Assembly (NCBI GenBank): GCA_049287025.1
Contig: JBAQFA010000024.1
Location: 1-27,071, forward strand
Direction: 5' to 3'
From: UBA11710 sp049287025
GTDB taxonomy: Bacteria > Patescibacteriota > Patescibacteriia > Magasanikbacterales > UBA922
DNA length: 27,071 nucleotides
Shown here: positions 20,031 through 27,071 of the stretch, piece by piece
Position numbering within the stretch: the stretch's first letter is position 1
Layout: each line of letters starts with the position of its first letter
Translations under genes and position numbers: made by a program
The notes under the pieces: model-generated
Database searches by the model: none
Seen by the model: the letters and a program-made list of their open reading frames with translations, nothing else
What the model was told of the DNA's origin: nothing

Positions 20031-21041
20031 TTAGAGCATCTCCTTATTAGCAATTGTATAATCAATGGTTTTGTTTAAGCCATCTTCCAAATTAATTAAT
20101 GGGATCCAATCCAAATTTTCTTTGGCTCGAATCAAATCTGGCACGCCTTTTGGTGTTAAAAACACCAATGGAGCTTCATACCTAATTTTGGAAGTTGAAT
20201 TGGTCATTTTAATAATTTTTTCTGCTACCGTCGTCATACTATAGATTTGATCGTGACCAAGATTAACAAGATAAAATTCTGGTTCGGCTCTCATCAAACG
20301 AACCAAACCATCAACCATATCAGTAATAAAACACAATGACTGATTCATGTTACCATTACCATAAATCACCAAATCTTGTCCATCCAAAGCATCCAAAATA
20401 AAATCTGGAATAAGTAACCCATCACGCAATTTCATTCTTGGGCCATAGGTAGTAAAAATCCGTGCAATTTTTGCATCCAAACCATAAACTTGACGATAAG
20501 TTTCTACACACGTCTCGGCAAATCTTTTGCCCTCATCATAACAACCCCTAGGTGACAAATGATTAACTATCCCCTCGTCATCTTCTTTAAAAATTTTTCT
20601 GTCTTCTCGTGGTGGACCATAAACCACTGAACTAGAGCCAAAAACATATTTCGCTCGATATTTTACTGCCAAATCCAAAGTATTCAACATGGCTTTGGAA
20701 TTAGACCACAAAGAATTAAGTTTCAAATTTTCAAAATTCTTTGGACTCGTTGGACAAGCCAAATGGTAAATCTCTTGTATACCTTGAAATTTGATTTTAA
20801 ATTTGTCTAATTCATCAAAGTTGTCCAGATCTAATGGTTGATTAACATCATATTTTATAAATTCAAAATCTGGATATTGCAAAAGATGGTCAATATTTTT
20901 TATGTTAGAATTTGACAAATCATCCATACAGATTACTTTGGCTTCTTTCAAGAGCTTTTCACACAAATGTGAACCCAAAAAACCCGCCCCACCTGTAACT
21001 AGGACGTTCTTTTTTTCAAAAATTGGAATATCTCCTATCAT
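20031..21041 (-). CDS. NAD-dependent sugar nucleotide enzyme, UDP-glucuronate decarboxylase-like
   Basis: A 336-residue short-chain dehydrogenase of the extended type. NVLVTGGAGFLGSHLCEKLL binds NAD, MDDLSNSN binds the cofactor ribose, FGSSSVVYG carries the catalytic Ser/Thr strand, and SPRGCYDEGKRFAETC holds the YxxxK pair in the CYDEGKR form that I know from UDP-xylose synthases. ARIFTTYGPRM and YGNGNMNQSLCFITDMVDGL bind the nucleotide sugar. It would convert UDP-glucuronate to UDP-xylose or a related sugar for the surface polysaccharide. A dTDP-glucose dehydratase is the alternative, but those use YxxSK-type motifs. It forms an operon with the GT2 downstream. Confidence 0.88.
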   Translation of the reverse strand: MIGDIPIFEKKNVLVTGGAGFLGSHLCEKLLKEAKVICMDDLSNSNIKNIDHLLQYPDFEFIKYDVNQPLDLDNFDELDKFKIKFQGIQEIYHLACPTSPKNFENLKLNSLWSNSKAMLNTLDLAVKYRAKYVFGSSSVVYGPPREDRKIFKEDDEGIVNHLSPRGCYDEGKRFAETCVETYRQVYGLDAKIARIFTTYGPRMKLRDGLLIPDFILDALDGQDLVIYGNGNMNQSLCFITDMVDGLVRLMRAEPEFYLVNLGHDQIYSMTTVAEKIIKMTNSTSKIRYEAPLVFLTPKGVPDLIRAKENLDWIPLINLEDGLNKTIDYTIANKEML

Positions 21042-21066
21042 AAAAAATTAACTATTATTTTTATTC

Positions 21067-21097
21067 ATTCCGAGGAGGAACGACGAGGAATCTTTCC
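21067..21097. repeat. Palindromic element, GAATCTTTCC type
   Basis: ATTCC (21067-21071) and GGAAT (21087-21091) bracket a GAGGAGGAACGACGA core, followed by CTTTCC. It resembles 16560-16588 and the pair at 5471-5596. It lies in the 231-base gap between the subtilase and the decarboxylase gene, which otherwise shows only AT-rich sequence and the array at 21236. Confidence 0.6.
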
Positions 21098-21235
21098 TAC
21101 CTCGAATTTTATATATAAATTAATTTACTGTTTGTTTAATTAAATATATTTTAATGACAATGAATGATCATTTTATACAAAGTGCAAACAACGACCAAAA
21201 TTCTTACAAATAATTCAATGCAATAAAGACAATTC

Positions 21236-21270
21236 TTATTTCTTACATCCTATATCTTATGTCCTACGCC
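21236..21270. repeat. Period-7 array after the subtilase gene
   Basis: Units TTATTTC, TTACATC, CTATATC, TTATGTC, CTACGCC run to within two bases of the subtilase stop. They follow the same YTAYRTC pattern as the array at 19344-19371. Confidence 0.65.
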
Positions 21271-21272
21271 TT

Positions 21273-23237
21273 TTAGTATACCAAAATTCTAGTATTTTTA
21301 ACACTCTGTCCAGCAAATGTAGACCATTCAGCTATTTTCTTCACTTTTCCACTCCAAACTCTGGTTGACTGGTTATTATCCAAAGGCTGTACAATTATAT
21401 CATCCAAACCATCAAAATTATAATCGCCGATCTTTAGATCTGCCCCACCTCGGTAGCTAGGATCATAAGCCATAAATTTATTTTTTAATTTACCATCAGT
21501 TTCAAAATATAATAAATATGGTATTTCTCCTGCCCCAGACATAATGACATATTCCATTTCTTTATCACCGTCAATATCACCGATTTTAAAATCACCAACT
21601 GAATTCACATCATTTATTTTCCATTCCTGTATAATCTTATTTTGTTCATTAATGATATTTAGACTTAAACCATTAAAATCATAAATAACCACAATTTTCT
21701 GTTTCTCACTTACTTTTTCTCTGACCAAATCAATATTGATACCTTTGTGTTTTCCCTCAATAGTAAACTGATCTAGTTCTTTACCAGTTAAATCAAATAT
21801 TCTATAAACTTGGGTGTCATTATATCTTGGTGACAAAATTATTTCTTTTTTACTGTCACCTCGAACATCACCAACTGCCAAATCTAAAAATCCAAAAGAA
21901 ACAACTTCCCAAGAACTAATTATTTGCCAATCTTTATTATAAATAGCCAATACTGATTTGTTACCAACTGATTCCGATACTGTAATAAATTTTAACTCAC
22001 TTTTATCCAAAAAACTTTCAACATCAGAAATATTTTTTAATTTTTCATTAATAGCAAATTTTAAATTACTATCCTTTAAATTTTTATTTTCTACATTACC
22101 AGTACCAGAATCAAAACTCAAAATATTATTAATTACTTGACTAAAACTTAATTTCTCAAAAGCATATTTTACTGCCTTATCAATTTGCAATAAACCTGCA
22201 CCAAATAAGTTGGCATAAACAGCTTCATTCTGGCTTGGTGTATGATGAACAGTTGAAGTTATCGCAAAAAATATTTCTTTTGGCCCCCAAGTCGGTTGAA
22301 CTGATTTTATAAGTGCCACTGTTCCACTGATTAACGGAGCAGCAAATGAAGTGCCATTCCAATTTCCTCCATATCTTTTATTTAAACCATTGGTTGGTGA
22401 AAAACGCAAAGTACTACTCAAACCTTTGCCCGGGGCAGTAAAGTCTATACAATTAGAACCAAAATTAGAAAAATTGGCTAGATGATGATCTTCAGTGACG
22501 GCATTAACACCAAATACCAAGAAATCTTCATTGATATCTGAACAAATTGGATAATAAGGTTTTTTATTCAAATCAGTTGAGTCATTACCAGCCGCTGTCA
22601 CGACCACCACCCCATTTTCAAAAGCATATTTAATAGCTTCGGTCACACCTTTATCTAACAAACTACTAACAATACTAATATTAATAACGTCGGCTCCATT
22701 ATCAACCGCATAATGAATGGCTGTGGAAAAATTCTCATAACTTCCACTACCACTATTTCCCAAAACTTTTACATTCATCATTTTTATTTGCCAATTCATT
22801 CCCACACCATCCAATTCATTATTTCCTCTAGCTCCAATCAAACCCGCTACTACAGTTGCATGACTAAAAATGTTTGATTCCCTTTCTTCATCTGATAAAT
22901 CGTCAATTAACACTCGTGGATCGTTATTGTCTTCCAAAAAATTCCAACCCCACACGTCATCAATATAGCCATTTTTGTCATCGTCTTTATGATTGTTTGG
23001 TATTTCATCTTCATTTTTCCAAACATTATCACGCAAATCAGGATGAAAAGTATCAAAACCATTGTCCAAAATCGCTACCACCACTTCATCAGAGCCAGTA
23101 GTATAATCCCAAGCACCAAAAAGGCCAATATCTTTATAGGCCCACTGAGTAAAAAATGGATCATTGGATACTGTAGTAGTCAAAACTATTTTTGGTACAA
23201 AAACAAACAGCAATAACAATAATAATAATTTTCTCAT
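21273..23237 (-). CDS. Secreted subtilisin-like (S8) protease with C-terminal FG-GAP-like repeats
   Basis: A 654-residue exported protein. Signal peptide at 1-20 (KLLLLLLLFVFVPKIVLT). The S8 domain has Asp58 in VVVAILDNGFD, His126 in SHATVVAGLIGARGN, the oxyanion Asn218 in VVTAAGNDS and Ser297 in NGTSFAAPLISGTVALI. The usual HGTHVAG motif is altered to SHATVVAG, but the histidine is in place. There is no obvious propeptide between signal and catalytic domain. Residues about 440-650 hold three repeats with calcium-type acidic loops (DLAVGDVRGDSKKE, DFKIGDIDGDKEME, DLKIGDYNFDGLDD) resembling FG-GAP/VCBS blades, likely for surface attachment or substrate binding. It starts 4 bases after the TSP3 protein, so the two are an operon. 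Confidence 0.94.
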   Translation of the reverse strand: MRKLLLLLLLFVFVPKIVLTTTVSNDPFFTQWAYKDIGLFGAWDYTTGSDEVVVAILDNGFDTFHPDLRDNVWKNEDEIPNNHKDDDKNGYIDDVWGWNFLEDNNDPRVLIDDLSDEERESNIFSHATVVAGLIGARGNNELDGVGMNWQIKMMNVKVLGNSGSGSYENFSTAIHYAVDNGADVINISIVSSLLDKGVTEAIKYAFENGVVVVTAAGNDSTDLNKKPYYPICSDINEDFLVFGVNAVTEDHHLANFSNFGSNCIDFTAPGKGLSSTLRFSPTNGLNKRYGGNWNGTSFAAPLISGTVALIKSVQPTWGPKEIFFAITSTVHHTPSQNEAVYANLFGAGLLQIDKAVKYAFEKLSFSQVINNILSFDSGTGNVENKNLKDSNLKFAINEKLKNISDVESFLDKSELKFITVSESVGNKSVLAIYNKDWQIISSWEVVSFGFLDLAVGDVRGDSKKEIILSPRYNDTQVYRIFDLTGKELDQFTIEGKHKGINIDLVREKVSEKQKIVVIYDFNGLSLNIINEQNKIIQEWKINDVNSVGDFKIGDIDGDKEMEYVIMSGAGEIPYLLYFETDGKLKNKFMAYDPSYRGGADLKIGDYNFDGLDDIIVQPLDNNQSTRVWSGKVKKIAEWSTFAGQSVKNTRILVY

Positions 23238-23241
23238 GTTT

Positions 23242-24798
23242 TTACATTTTTATAATATCACCAGCAAGCATCTCAGTTGGATAAATAATTTCTGTATTAG
23301 AGAAAGATTTTTTTTCTACAGTAAAATCTATTTTATAAGGCGATTGTATAATAAATTTTGAGTCAAACTTGTAATTTTTAAAATTCTTATCAGTAACATC
23401 GCGACCTACATAATAATATTTCCCATTACTATGACGGTAATATAATTTTTTATCACTATATTTTTTTACTATTGAACCAATGGAATATTCATAAGTATCG
23501 GCCAATAAGGTATTTAAATTACCATATCCAGCGGCTGGATAACCATTAAGAATTTCTTTCATGTCAGTATAGCCATCGTCATCCGTATCTTTGTTAGTAG
23601 GATCAGAAAACCAAAAATTAATTTCTTCCAAATCAGCTAGACCATCACCATCTGTATCTAATTTTTTGTCGCTACTACCATACTTGTCCTCGGTCTCTTT
23701 GGAGACCCCATCGCGATCACTATCCACTATTTCCAAATCAACATCAGTTATATTATATGTTAAGGTATTATAATTACTAGCATGGACAGAATCCAATTCT
23801 AAAACTCTTTTTACCCATTCTGAACCATAAAGCAAATAAGCTTCTGCTTCAGATAAAATTGGTCGAAGTTGACAACCAGGTTCAACCGCATAAATTTTTG
23901 GTAAACCCTTAAATTTTAATAACCAAGTCCCTGGTCTAACACAAACTTGAGGACCAATTTGATATTCACTTAGTTTTGCATTGCTCAAAAATCTTATATT
24001 ATTAAAATCTTTATACCAGGAATGATAAACTCCACTATTCAAAAAAGGATGCAACCGACCATCATAACCATAATAATAAATCGTACTCCCCTGTCCTTTC
24101 ATCAGAGTACCTTCTTCCAAATAAACTGATGGCTGGTTATAAATAATTTTTTTACTTACGGTTTCTTTTTGACCATTACTGTTTAAAAATTGAACATAAA
24201 TTGTTTTTTCGCCTGCACCCGGTGACAACACCCAAGCCACACGATCAACAATTGGTTTAAACTCTAAGTCAGTAAAATTATTACTATCATTGCTGGCAAT
24301 ATACCCCTCTACCCCAGTAGAATAAGTTAAGTCTAAATTGACATAACGTGAGTCAGTGTCTTTAGCACTAATCTTTTTGTCCTTATTACTTTTGTCAATC
24401 TCGGCATTGATAAAAAAATCCACATCCATTGCTTTGGGAGCTGATAATTGAATTTTGCCACTATAAATATTGCTTACATCACCTTTGACATTTTTAAATC
24501 TAATGTAGACAGTCTTGGTTCCAGCCCCAAAAGAAACAAACCAAGATTTGCGTGAACTATAGACCTCCCATTCTGCTTCAGCAAAACCCACATCATTTGA
24601 CACTTTCATATACTTAGCGTCTTCGGTGCCTTTTATATACAAAGTGACTTTTCTAGTCTTGGTGGTAGTTCCAGCACTATTATTTATTTTTAATGATGGT
24701 GTGTCAGCGGTTTCCACAAAACCAGCCAATCCCACACCAAAAAATACTAGTAAAACACTAACTAAAAAAATAAACTTAAAATGTTGCTTTTTTCTCAT
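23242..24798 (-). CDS. Secreted surface protein with beta repeats, YYYG domain and TSP3 calcium repeats
   Basis: A 518-residue protein. Signal peptide or anchor at 8-28 (KFIFLVSVLLVFFGVGLAGF). Two Ig-like repeats, each ending in KTVYIRFKNVKG or KTIYVQFLNSNG, span about 35-115 and 125-222. Next is a domain (229-345) with STIYYYGYDGRLHPFLNSGV, VCVRPGTWLLKF and KIYAVEPGCQLRPILSEAEA, which I remember as a recurrent repeat in CPR secreted proteins. Thrombospondin type 3 loops follow (359-425: DSDRDG, DTDGDGLADLEE, DTDDDGYTDMKEI), which should bind calcium. A small C-terminal domain repeats the YYRHSNGKYYYVG theme. It is the first gene of an operon with the subtilase. A structural or adhesive surface role is inferred. 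Confidence 0.85.
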   Translation of the reverse strand: MRKKQHFKFIFLVSVLLVFFGVGLAGFVETADTPSLKINNSAGTTTKTRKVTLYIKGTEDAKYMKVSNDVGFAEAEWEVYSSRKSWFVSFGAGTKTVYIRFKNVKGDVSNIYSGKIQLSAPKAMDVDFFINAEIDKSNKDKKISAKDTDSRYVNLDLTYSTGVEGYIASNDSNNFTDLEFKPIVDRVAWVLSPGAGEKTIYVQFLNSNGQKETVSKKIIYNQPSVYLEEGTLMKGQGSTIYYYGYDGRLHPFLNSGVYHSWYKDFNNIRFLSNAKLSEYQIGPQVCVRPGTWLLKFKGLPKIYAVEPGCQLRPILSEAEAYLLYGSEWVKRVLELDSVHASNYNTLTYNITDVDLEIVDSDRDGVSKETEDKYGSSDKKLDTDGDGLADLEEINFWFSDPTNKDTDDDGYTDMKEILNGYPAAGYGNLNTLLADTYEYSIGSIVKKYSDKKLYYRHSNGKYYYVGRDVTDKNFKNYKFDSKFIIQSPYKIDFTVEKKSFSNTEIIYPTEMLAGDIIKM

Positions 24799-24833
24799 AA
24801 ATCTGCTAATATTAAAAAATAATCACCACTTGA

Positions 24834-24839
24834 ATTATA
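24834..24839 (-). promoter_or_regulatory. -10 box for the TSP3/subtilase operon
   Basis: On the minus strand TATAAT stands 35 bases before the ATG at 24798, within the 66-base divergent spacer. The -35 region is T-rich with no good match, so the promoter is weak or helped by a factor. Confidence 0.5.
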
Positions 24840-24864
24840 CAAAAAAAACACTAAATAAGCAAAT

Positions 24865-26250
24865 ATGCGTTTGGTATATAGAATAAAACAAGCAATGCTC
24901 GCCACTGGAGATTGGGTTATTTTTTATATAACATTTTGGCTTAGCCTTTCCATTAGAAACTGGCAAATCCCCAATTGGCAAACTATAGAAAAAAATCTTG
25001 ATTTATTTTCTATTTTGTTTATTGTTTGGCTATTACTCAATTATATAAATGGCCTATATGACCTACTAAAAATAAAAGGACAGTTATTTAGACGTCATTT
25101 TATAGAATCAGCCATAATGTCATTGGTAATAAGCGTTTTGATTATATATATATTACCAACTCGTGGGATTGTTCCAAAAACCATTCTTCTTTTAAATATA
25201 TTTCTTGGTTATTTATTAAGTTACGTTTGGAAAATTATATTCAATAAATACATAAACACCAAAACTTTAAAAACCAATGTAATCTTTATTGGTCTAGACA
25301 AAGAAACACTAGAAATAACTAAAATAATCCAAAGATACCCAGAAAAAGGCTATCTGACAAAAGCTCTCATTGACCCAGAAAAACACACAGGCTCAGACGA
25401 ATTTCCTTTCTTTGATGTTTACCACGATCTTAGTATTCTAAAAACAAAAATTGATGATTATAAGGCTAGTTTATTAGTTATTGCCAATCATCTAAAAACT
25501 GACACCGAAACTTTAAAAGAACTATACAGATTATTATTTTATAATATAAAAATTGTTGATACTTCGTCTTTTTATGAAGAAATTACTGGTAGAATACCCC
25601 CGTCAGTTTTTTCTGAGGGCTGGTTTTTGGAACACTTACAAACCAGACAAATTGTCCACGAAAAAATAAAAAACTTTTATGACTACACAGCTGGAGTAAT
25701 AATGGGACTGTGTTTTATTGTTCTTTTTCCTTTCATTGCTCTGACTATAAAGACAAATTCTAAAGGCTCAATATTTTTTACTCAAGCTCGCGTCGGTAAA
25801 AATGGAAAAATTTTTACTTTATATAAATTTAGATCAATGTATGTCTTGGCAGATGATGGTAGCGCCGAAATTTCTGGAGCAGAATTTGCGCAAAAAAATG
25901 ATAAAAGAATAACTTTTGTTGGCAATTTTTTACGCAAGACAAGACTGGACGAACTACCTCAATTTATCAATATTTTTAAAGGAGACATATCACTCATTGG
26001 ACCGAGACCAGAGAGACCAGAAATTGTTGAACAATTAAAAAAACTCATGCCCTACTATGACCTACGCCATACTATAAAACCCGGACTAACTGGTTGGGCA
26101 GTTATTCATCAGCACTATACTAATAATCTAGAAAGTTCACTTCAAAAATTGCAATATGATTTGTATTATATAAAAAATCGTTCTATACTCTTAGACATTT
26201 CTATATTATTAAAAACAATCAACGTGGTAATAAGGATGATGGGACAATAA
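24865..26250 (+). CDS. Polyprenyl-phosphate hexose-1-phosphate transferase (WbaP/EPS sugar transferase)
   Basis: The 461-residue membrane enzyme starts glycan assembly by moving a hexose-1-phosphate from a nucleotide sugar to a polyprenyl phosphate. The N-terminal part has four hydrophobic helices (residues about 13-31, 47-68, 85-103, 108-126), then a CoA-binding-like Rossmann region (NVIFIGLDKETLEITKII). The C-terminal catalytic domain begins with a re-entrant helix (YDYTAGVIMGLCFIVLFPFIAL) and continues with SIFFTQARVGKNGKIFTLYKFRSM, the catalytic D-E pair in TRLDELPQF, and GDISLIGPRPERPE and KPGLTGWAVI. It is divergent from the TSP3 operon and converges on the epimerase. With the GT2, GT4 and sugar nucleotide enzymes it makes up an envelope polysaccharide locus. 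Confidence 0.95.
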   Translation: MRLVYRIKQAMLATGDWVIFYITFWLSLSIRNWQIPNWQTIEKNLDLFSILFIVWLLLNYINGLYDLLKIKGQLFRRHFIESAIMSLVISVLIIYILPTRGIVPKTILLLNIFLGYLLSYVWKIIFNKYINTKTLKTNVIFIGLDKETLEITKIIQRYPEKGYLTKALIDPEKHTGSDEFPFFDVYHDLSILKTKIDDYKASLLVIANHLKTDTETLKELYRLLFYNIKIVDTSSFYEEITGRIPPSVFSEGWFLEHLQTRQIVHEKIKNFYDYTAGVIMGLCFIVLFPFIALTIKTNSKGSIFFTQARVGKNGKIFTLYKFRSMYVLADDGSAEISGAEFAQKNDKRITFVGNFLRKTRLDELPQFINIFKGDISLIGPRPERPEIVEQLKKLMPYYDLRHTIKPGLTGWAVIHQHYTNNLESSLQKLQYDLYYIKNRSILLDISILLKTINVVIRMMGQ

Positions 26251-26341
26251 CAAACAAAATACAAAATACACATAGCAAAATACAAAAATACAAGGTAATA
26301 ATCACCTTGTATTTTGTTACGTGTATATTGTATTTTTATTC
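26251..26341. repeat. Inverted period-7 arrays around a convergent terminator
   Basis: The left array reads CAAACAA, AATACAA, AATACAC, ATAGCAA, AATACAA (26251-26285). The right array reads TTGTATT, TTGTTAC, GTGTATA, TTGTATT, TTTATTC (26307-26341). They are inverted complements and sit symmetrically around the hairpin at 26285-26315. They fill the whole gap between the two convergent genes, starting at the first base after the sugar transferase stop. Confidence 0.72.
26285..26315. terminator. Bidirectional terminator between convergent genes
   Basis: AAAATACAAGGT (26285-26296) and ACCTTGTATTTT (26304-26315) form 12 perfect pairs around a 7-base loop, with T-rich sequence on either strand. Confidence 0.8.
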
Positions 26342-27071
26342 AACACCCCATTCCTCTTTCAACTTTTTAATTCCTTCTTCCAATTTTATTGTTGGCTCCC
26401 AACCTAGTAAAGTTTTCGCCTTATTATTATCAGCCTTTGTATATTTCATCTCCCCTGACATTTCTGGAACACTAACAGTGGGGCCACCAATTAAATTAGC
26501 TAATTGATTCACTGAATACGGATTACCATTACCAACATTAATAACTTCACCCTTCCCTACTGTGTCTTTTGTCATAGCCAAGATATTGGCTCTTACCACA
26601 TCTGACACATGAGTATAGTCACGATACATTTCACCGTCCCCGCGAATAGTCATTGGTTCATTATTTTTTCTTTGTTGTAAAAATCTACCAATCACAAGAG
26701 CATAAGCGCCGTTTGGATCAGCATAAGGGCCATAAACATTGAAATAAACTAAAGAAACAGTTTCCAATCCATACAAATTTGAAAACAAACGACAATAATG
26801 TTCACCAATATATTTATGCAAAGCATAAGGAGCCAAAGGTTTTTTTACCACTCCATCTTCTTTCAAAGGATAAATTTCCTGGTCACCATAAGCTGATGAA
26901 GAAGAAGAAAAAACTACTCGCTTCACACCATTGTCACGCGCTGACAATAAAACATTTAAAGTCCCATTAACATTTACATTGTGAGTTTCCAAAGGTTGCT
27001 CTACAGAAAAAACTACCCGTGGTAAGGCCGCCATGTGAAAAACACCGTCCACACCCACCATAGCCTTATTT
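26336..27071 (-). CDS. NAD-dependent NDP-sugar epimerase, 5' end outside window
   Basis: About 245 residues are visible. The frame is open through the window edge (NKA before the first internal Met), so the N-terminal NAD-binding glycine loop is outside. The visible part has VDGVFHMAALPRVVFSVEQPLETHNVN (substrate and cofactor strand), VVFSSSSSAYGD (catalytic Ser), APYALHKYIGEHYCRLF (YxxxK), YFNVYGPYADPNGAYALVI and RDYTHVSDVVRA. This matches UDP-glucose/UDP-N-acetylglucosamine 4-epimerases. It probably supplies a sugar nucleotide to the neighbouring glycan genes. Epimerase is more likely than dehydratase, but the substrate is open. Confidence 0.92.
   Translation of the reverse strand, partial: NKAMVGVDGVFHMAALPRVVFSVEQPLETHNVNVNGTLNVLLSARDNGVKRVVFSSSSSAYGDQEIYPLKEDGVVKKPLAPYALHKYIGEHYCRLFSNLYGLETVSLVYFNVYGPYADPNGAYALVIGRFLQQRKNNEPMTIRGDGEMYRDYTHVSDVVRANILAMTKDTVGKGEVINVGNGNPYSVNQLANLIGGPTVSVPEMSGEMKYTKADNNKAKTLLGWEPTIKLEEGIKKLKEEWGVE

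Noticed and set aside
18894..21270. CRISPR array
   Set aside because: Units are 7 bases, contiguous and without spacers; no cas gene is present.
22874..23361. Plus-strand ORFs opposite the subtilase start
   Set aside because: Low-complexity shadows of the signal peptide and catalytic domain codons.
23690..23712. GGTCTC/GAGACC hairpin in the TSP3 gene as another inserted palindrome
   Set aside because: It encodes ordinary TSP3 sequence (DGVSKETED) with no insertion, so the pairing is probably chance.

Overview
The window reads as low-GC (about 35-38%, estimated by eye) bacterial chromosome, most likely from a Candidatus Patescibacteria (CPR) genome of the Falkowbacteria/Kuenenbacteria/Magasanikbacteria kind. 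This is inference. It rests on compact genes, tRNAs without encoded CCA, a DUF2304 protein beside a family 2 glycosyltransferase, a TruB without the PUA tail, a stand-alone degenerate MurF-like protein, and a secreted TSP3-repeat protein carrying a 'YYYGxDG' domain that I recall from many CPR surface proteins. TGA is used as a stop, so the code is not that of Gracilibacteria or Absconditabacteria.

Layout. Positions 1-4406 (minus strand): a compact run of transketolase, a small unknown protein, a membrane-anchored PQQ-type sugar dehydrogenase and a PLP aminotransferase cut by the window edge. Positions 4407-5303: an islet with one small, clearly high-GC membrane-protein gene on the plus strand, surrounded by strong hairpins. 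Positions 5304-9584: a methyltransferase (minus), then truB, RNase Y (rny) and an HU-type DNA-binding protein (plus), with near-consensus sigma70 promoters and a structured rny leader. Positions 9638-9965: tRNA-Glu(CUC), an interrupted partial copy of it, tRNA-Met(CAU) and a terminator. Positions 9985-13645 (minus): pilT, a class B PBP (FtsI-like) and a MurF-like fragment, linking septal wall synthesis and type IV pilus retraction. Positions 13746-13979: tRNA-Pro(CGG) and its interrupted partial copy. Positions 13961-17568 (minus): a DsbA-fold thiol protein, a YtxH protein and a large transglutaminase-like protein. Positions 17647-27071: an envelope polysaccharide and secretion region with a GT4, DUF2304, GT2, UDP-glucuronate decarboxylase-like enzyme, secreted subtilase, TSP3-repeat surface protein, polyprenyl-phosphate hexose-1-phosphate transferase and an NDP-sugar epimerase (cut by the edge).

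The most unusual content is repetitive DNA at three levels. (1) Two unrelated tRNA genes are each followed by a partial copy of their own 3' half. In each copy the T-loop is split by a small insert that ends in a TCCGYC/GGCGGA hairpin. (2) Related hairpin elements occur between genes and in frame inside truB and the methyltransferase gene. (3) Degenerate short tandem arrays of period 7, 8 or 9 fill many intergenic gaps, often as inverted pairs around a hairpin, and also occur inside transketolase and truB. Together they suggest a population of very small repeat elements that invade spacers, tRNA loci and protein surface loops, comparable in logic to the Rickettsia palindromic elements but with different sequences.
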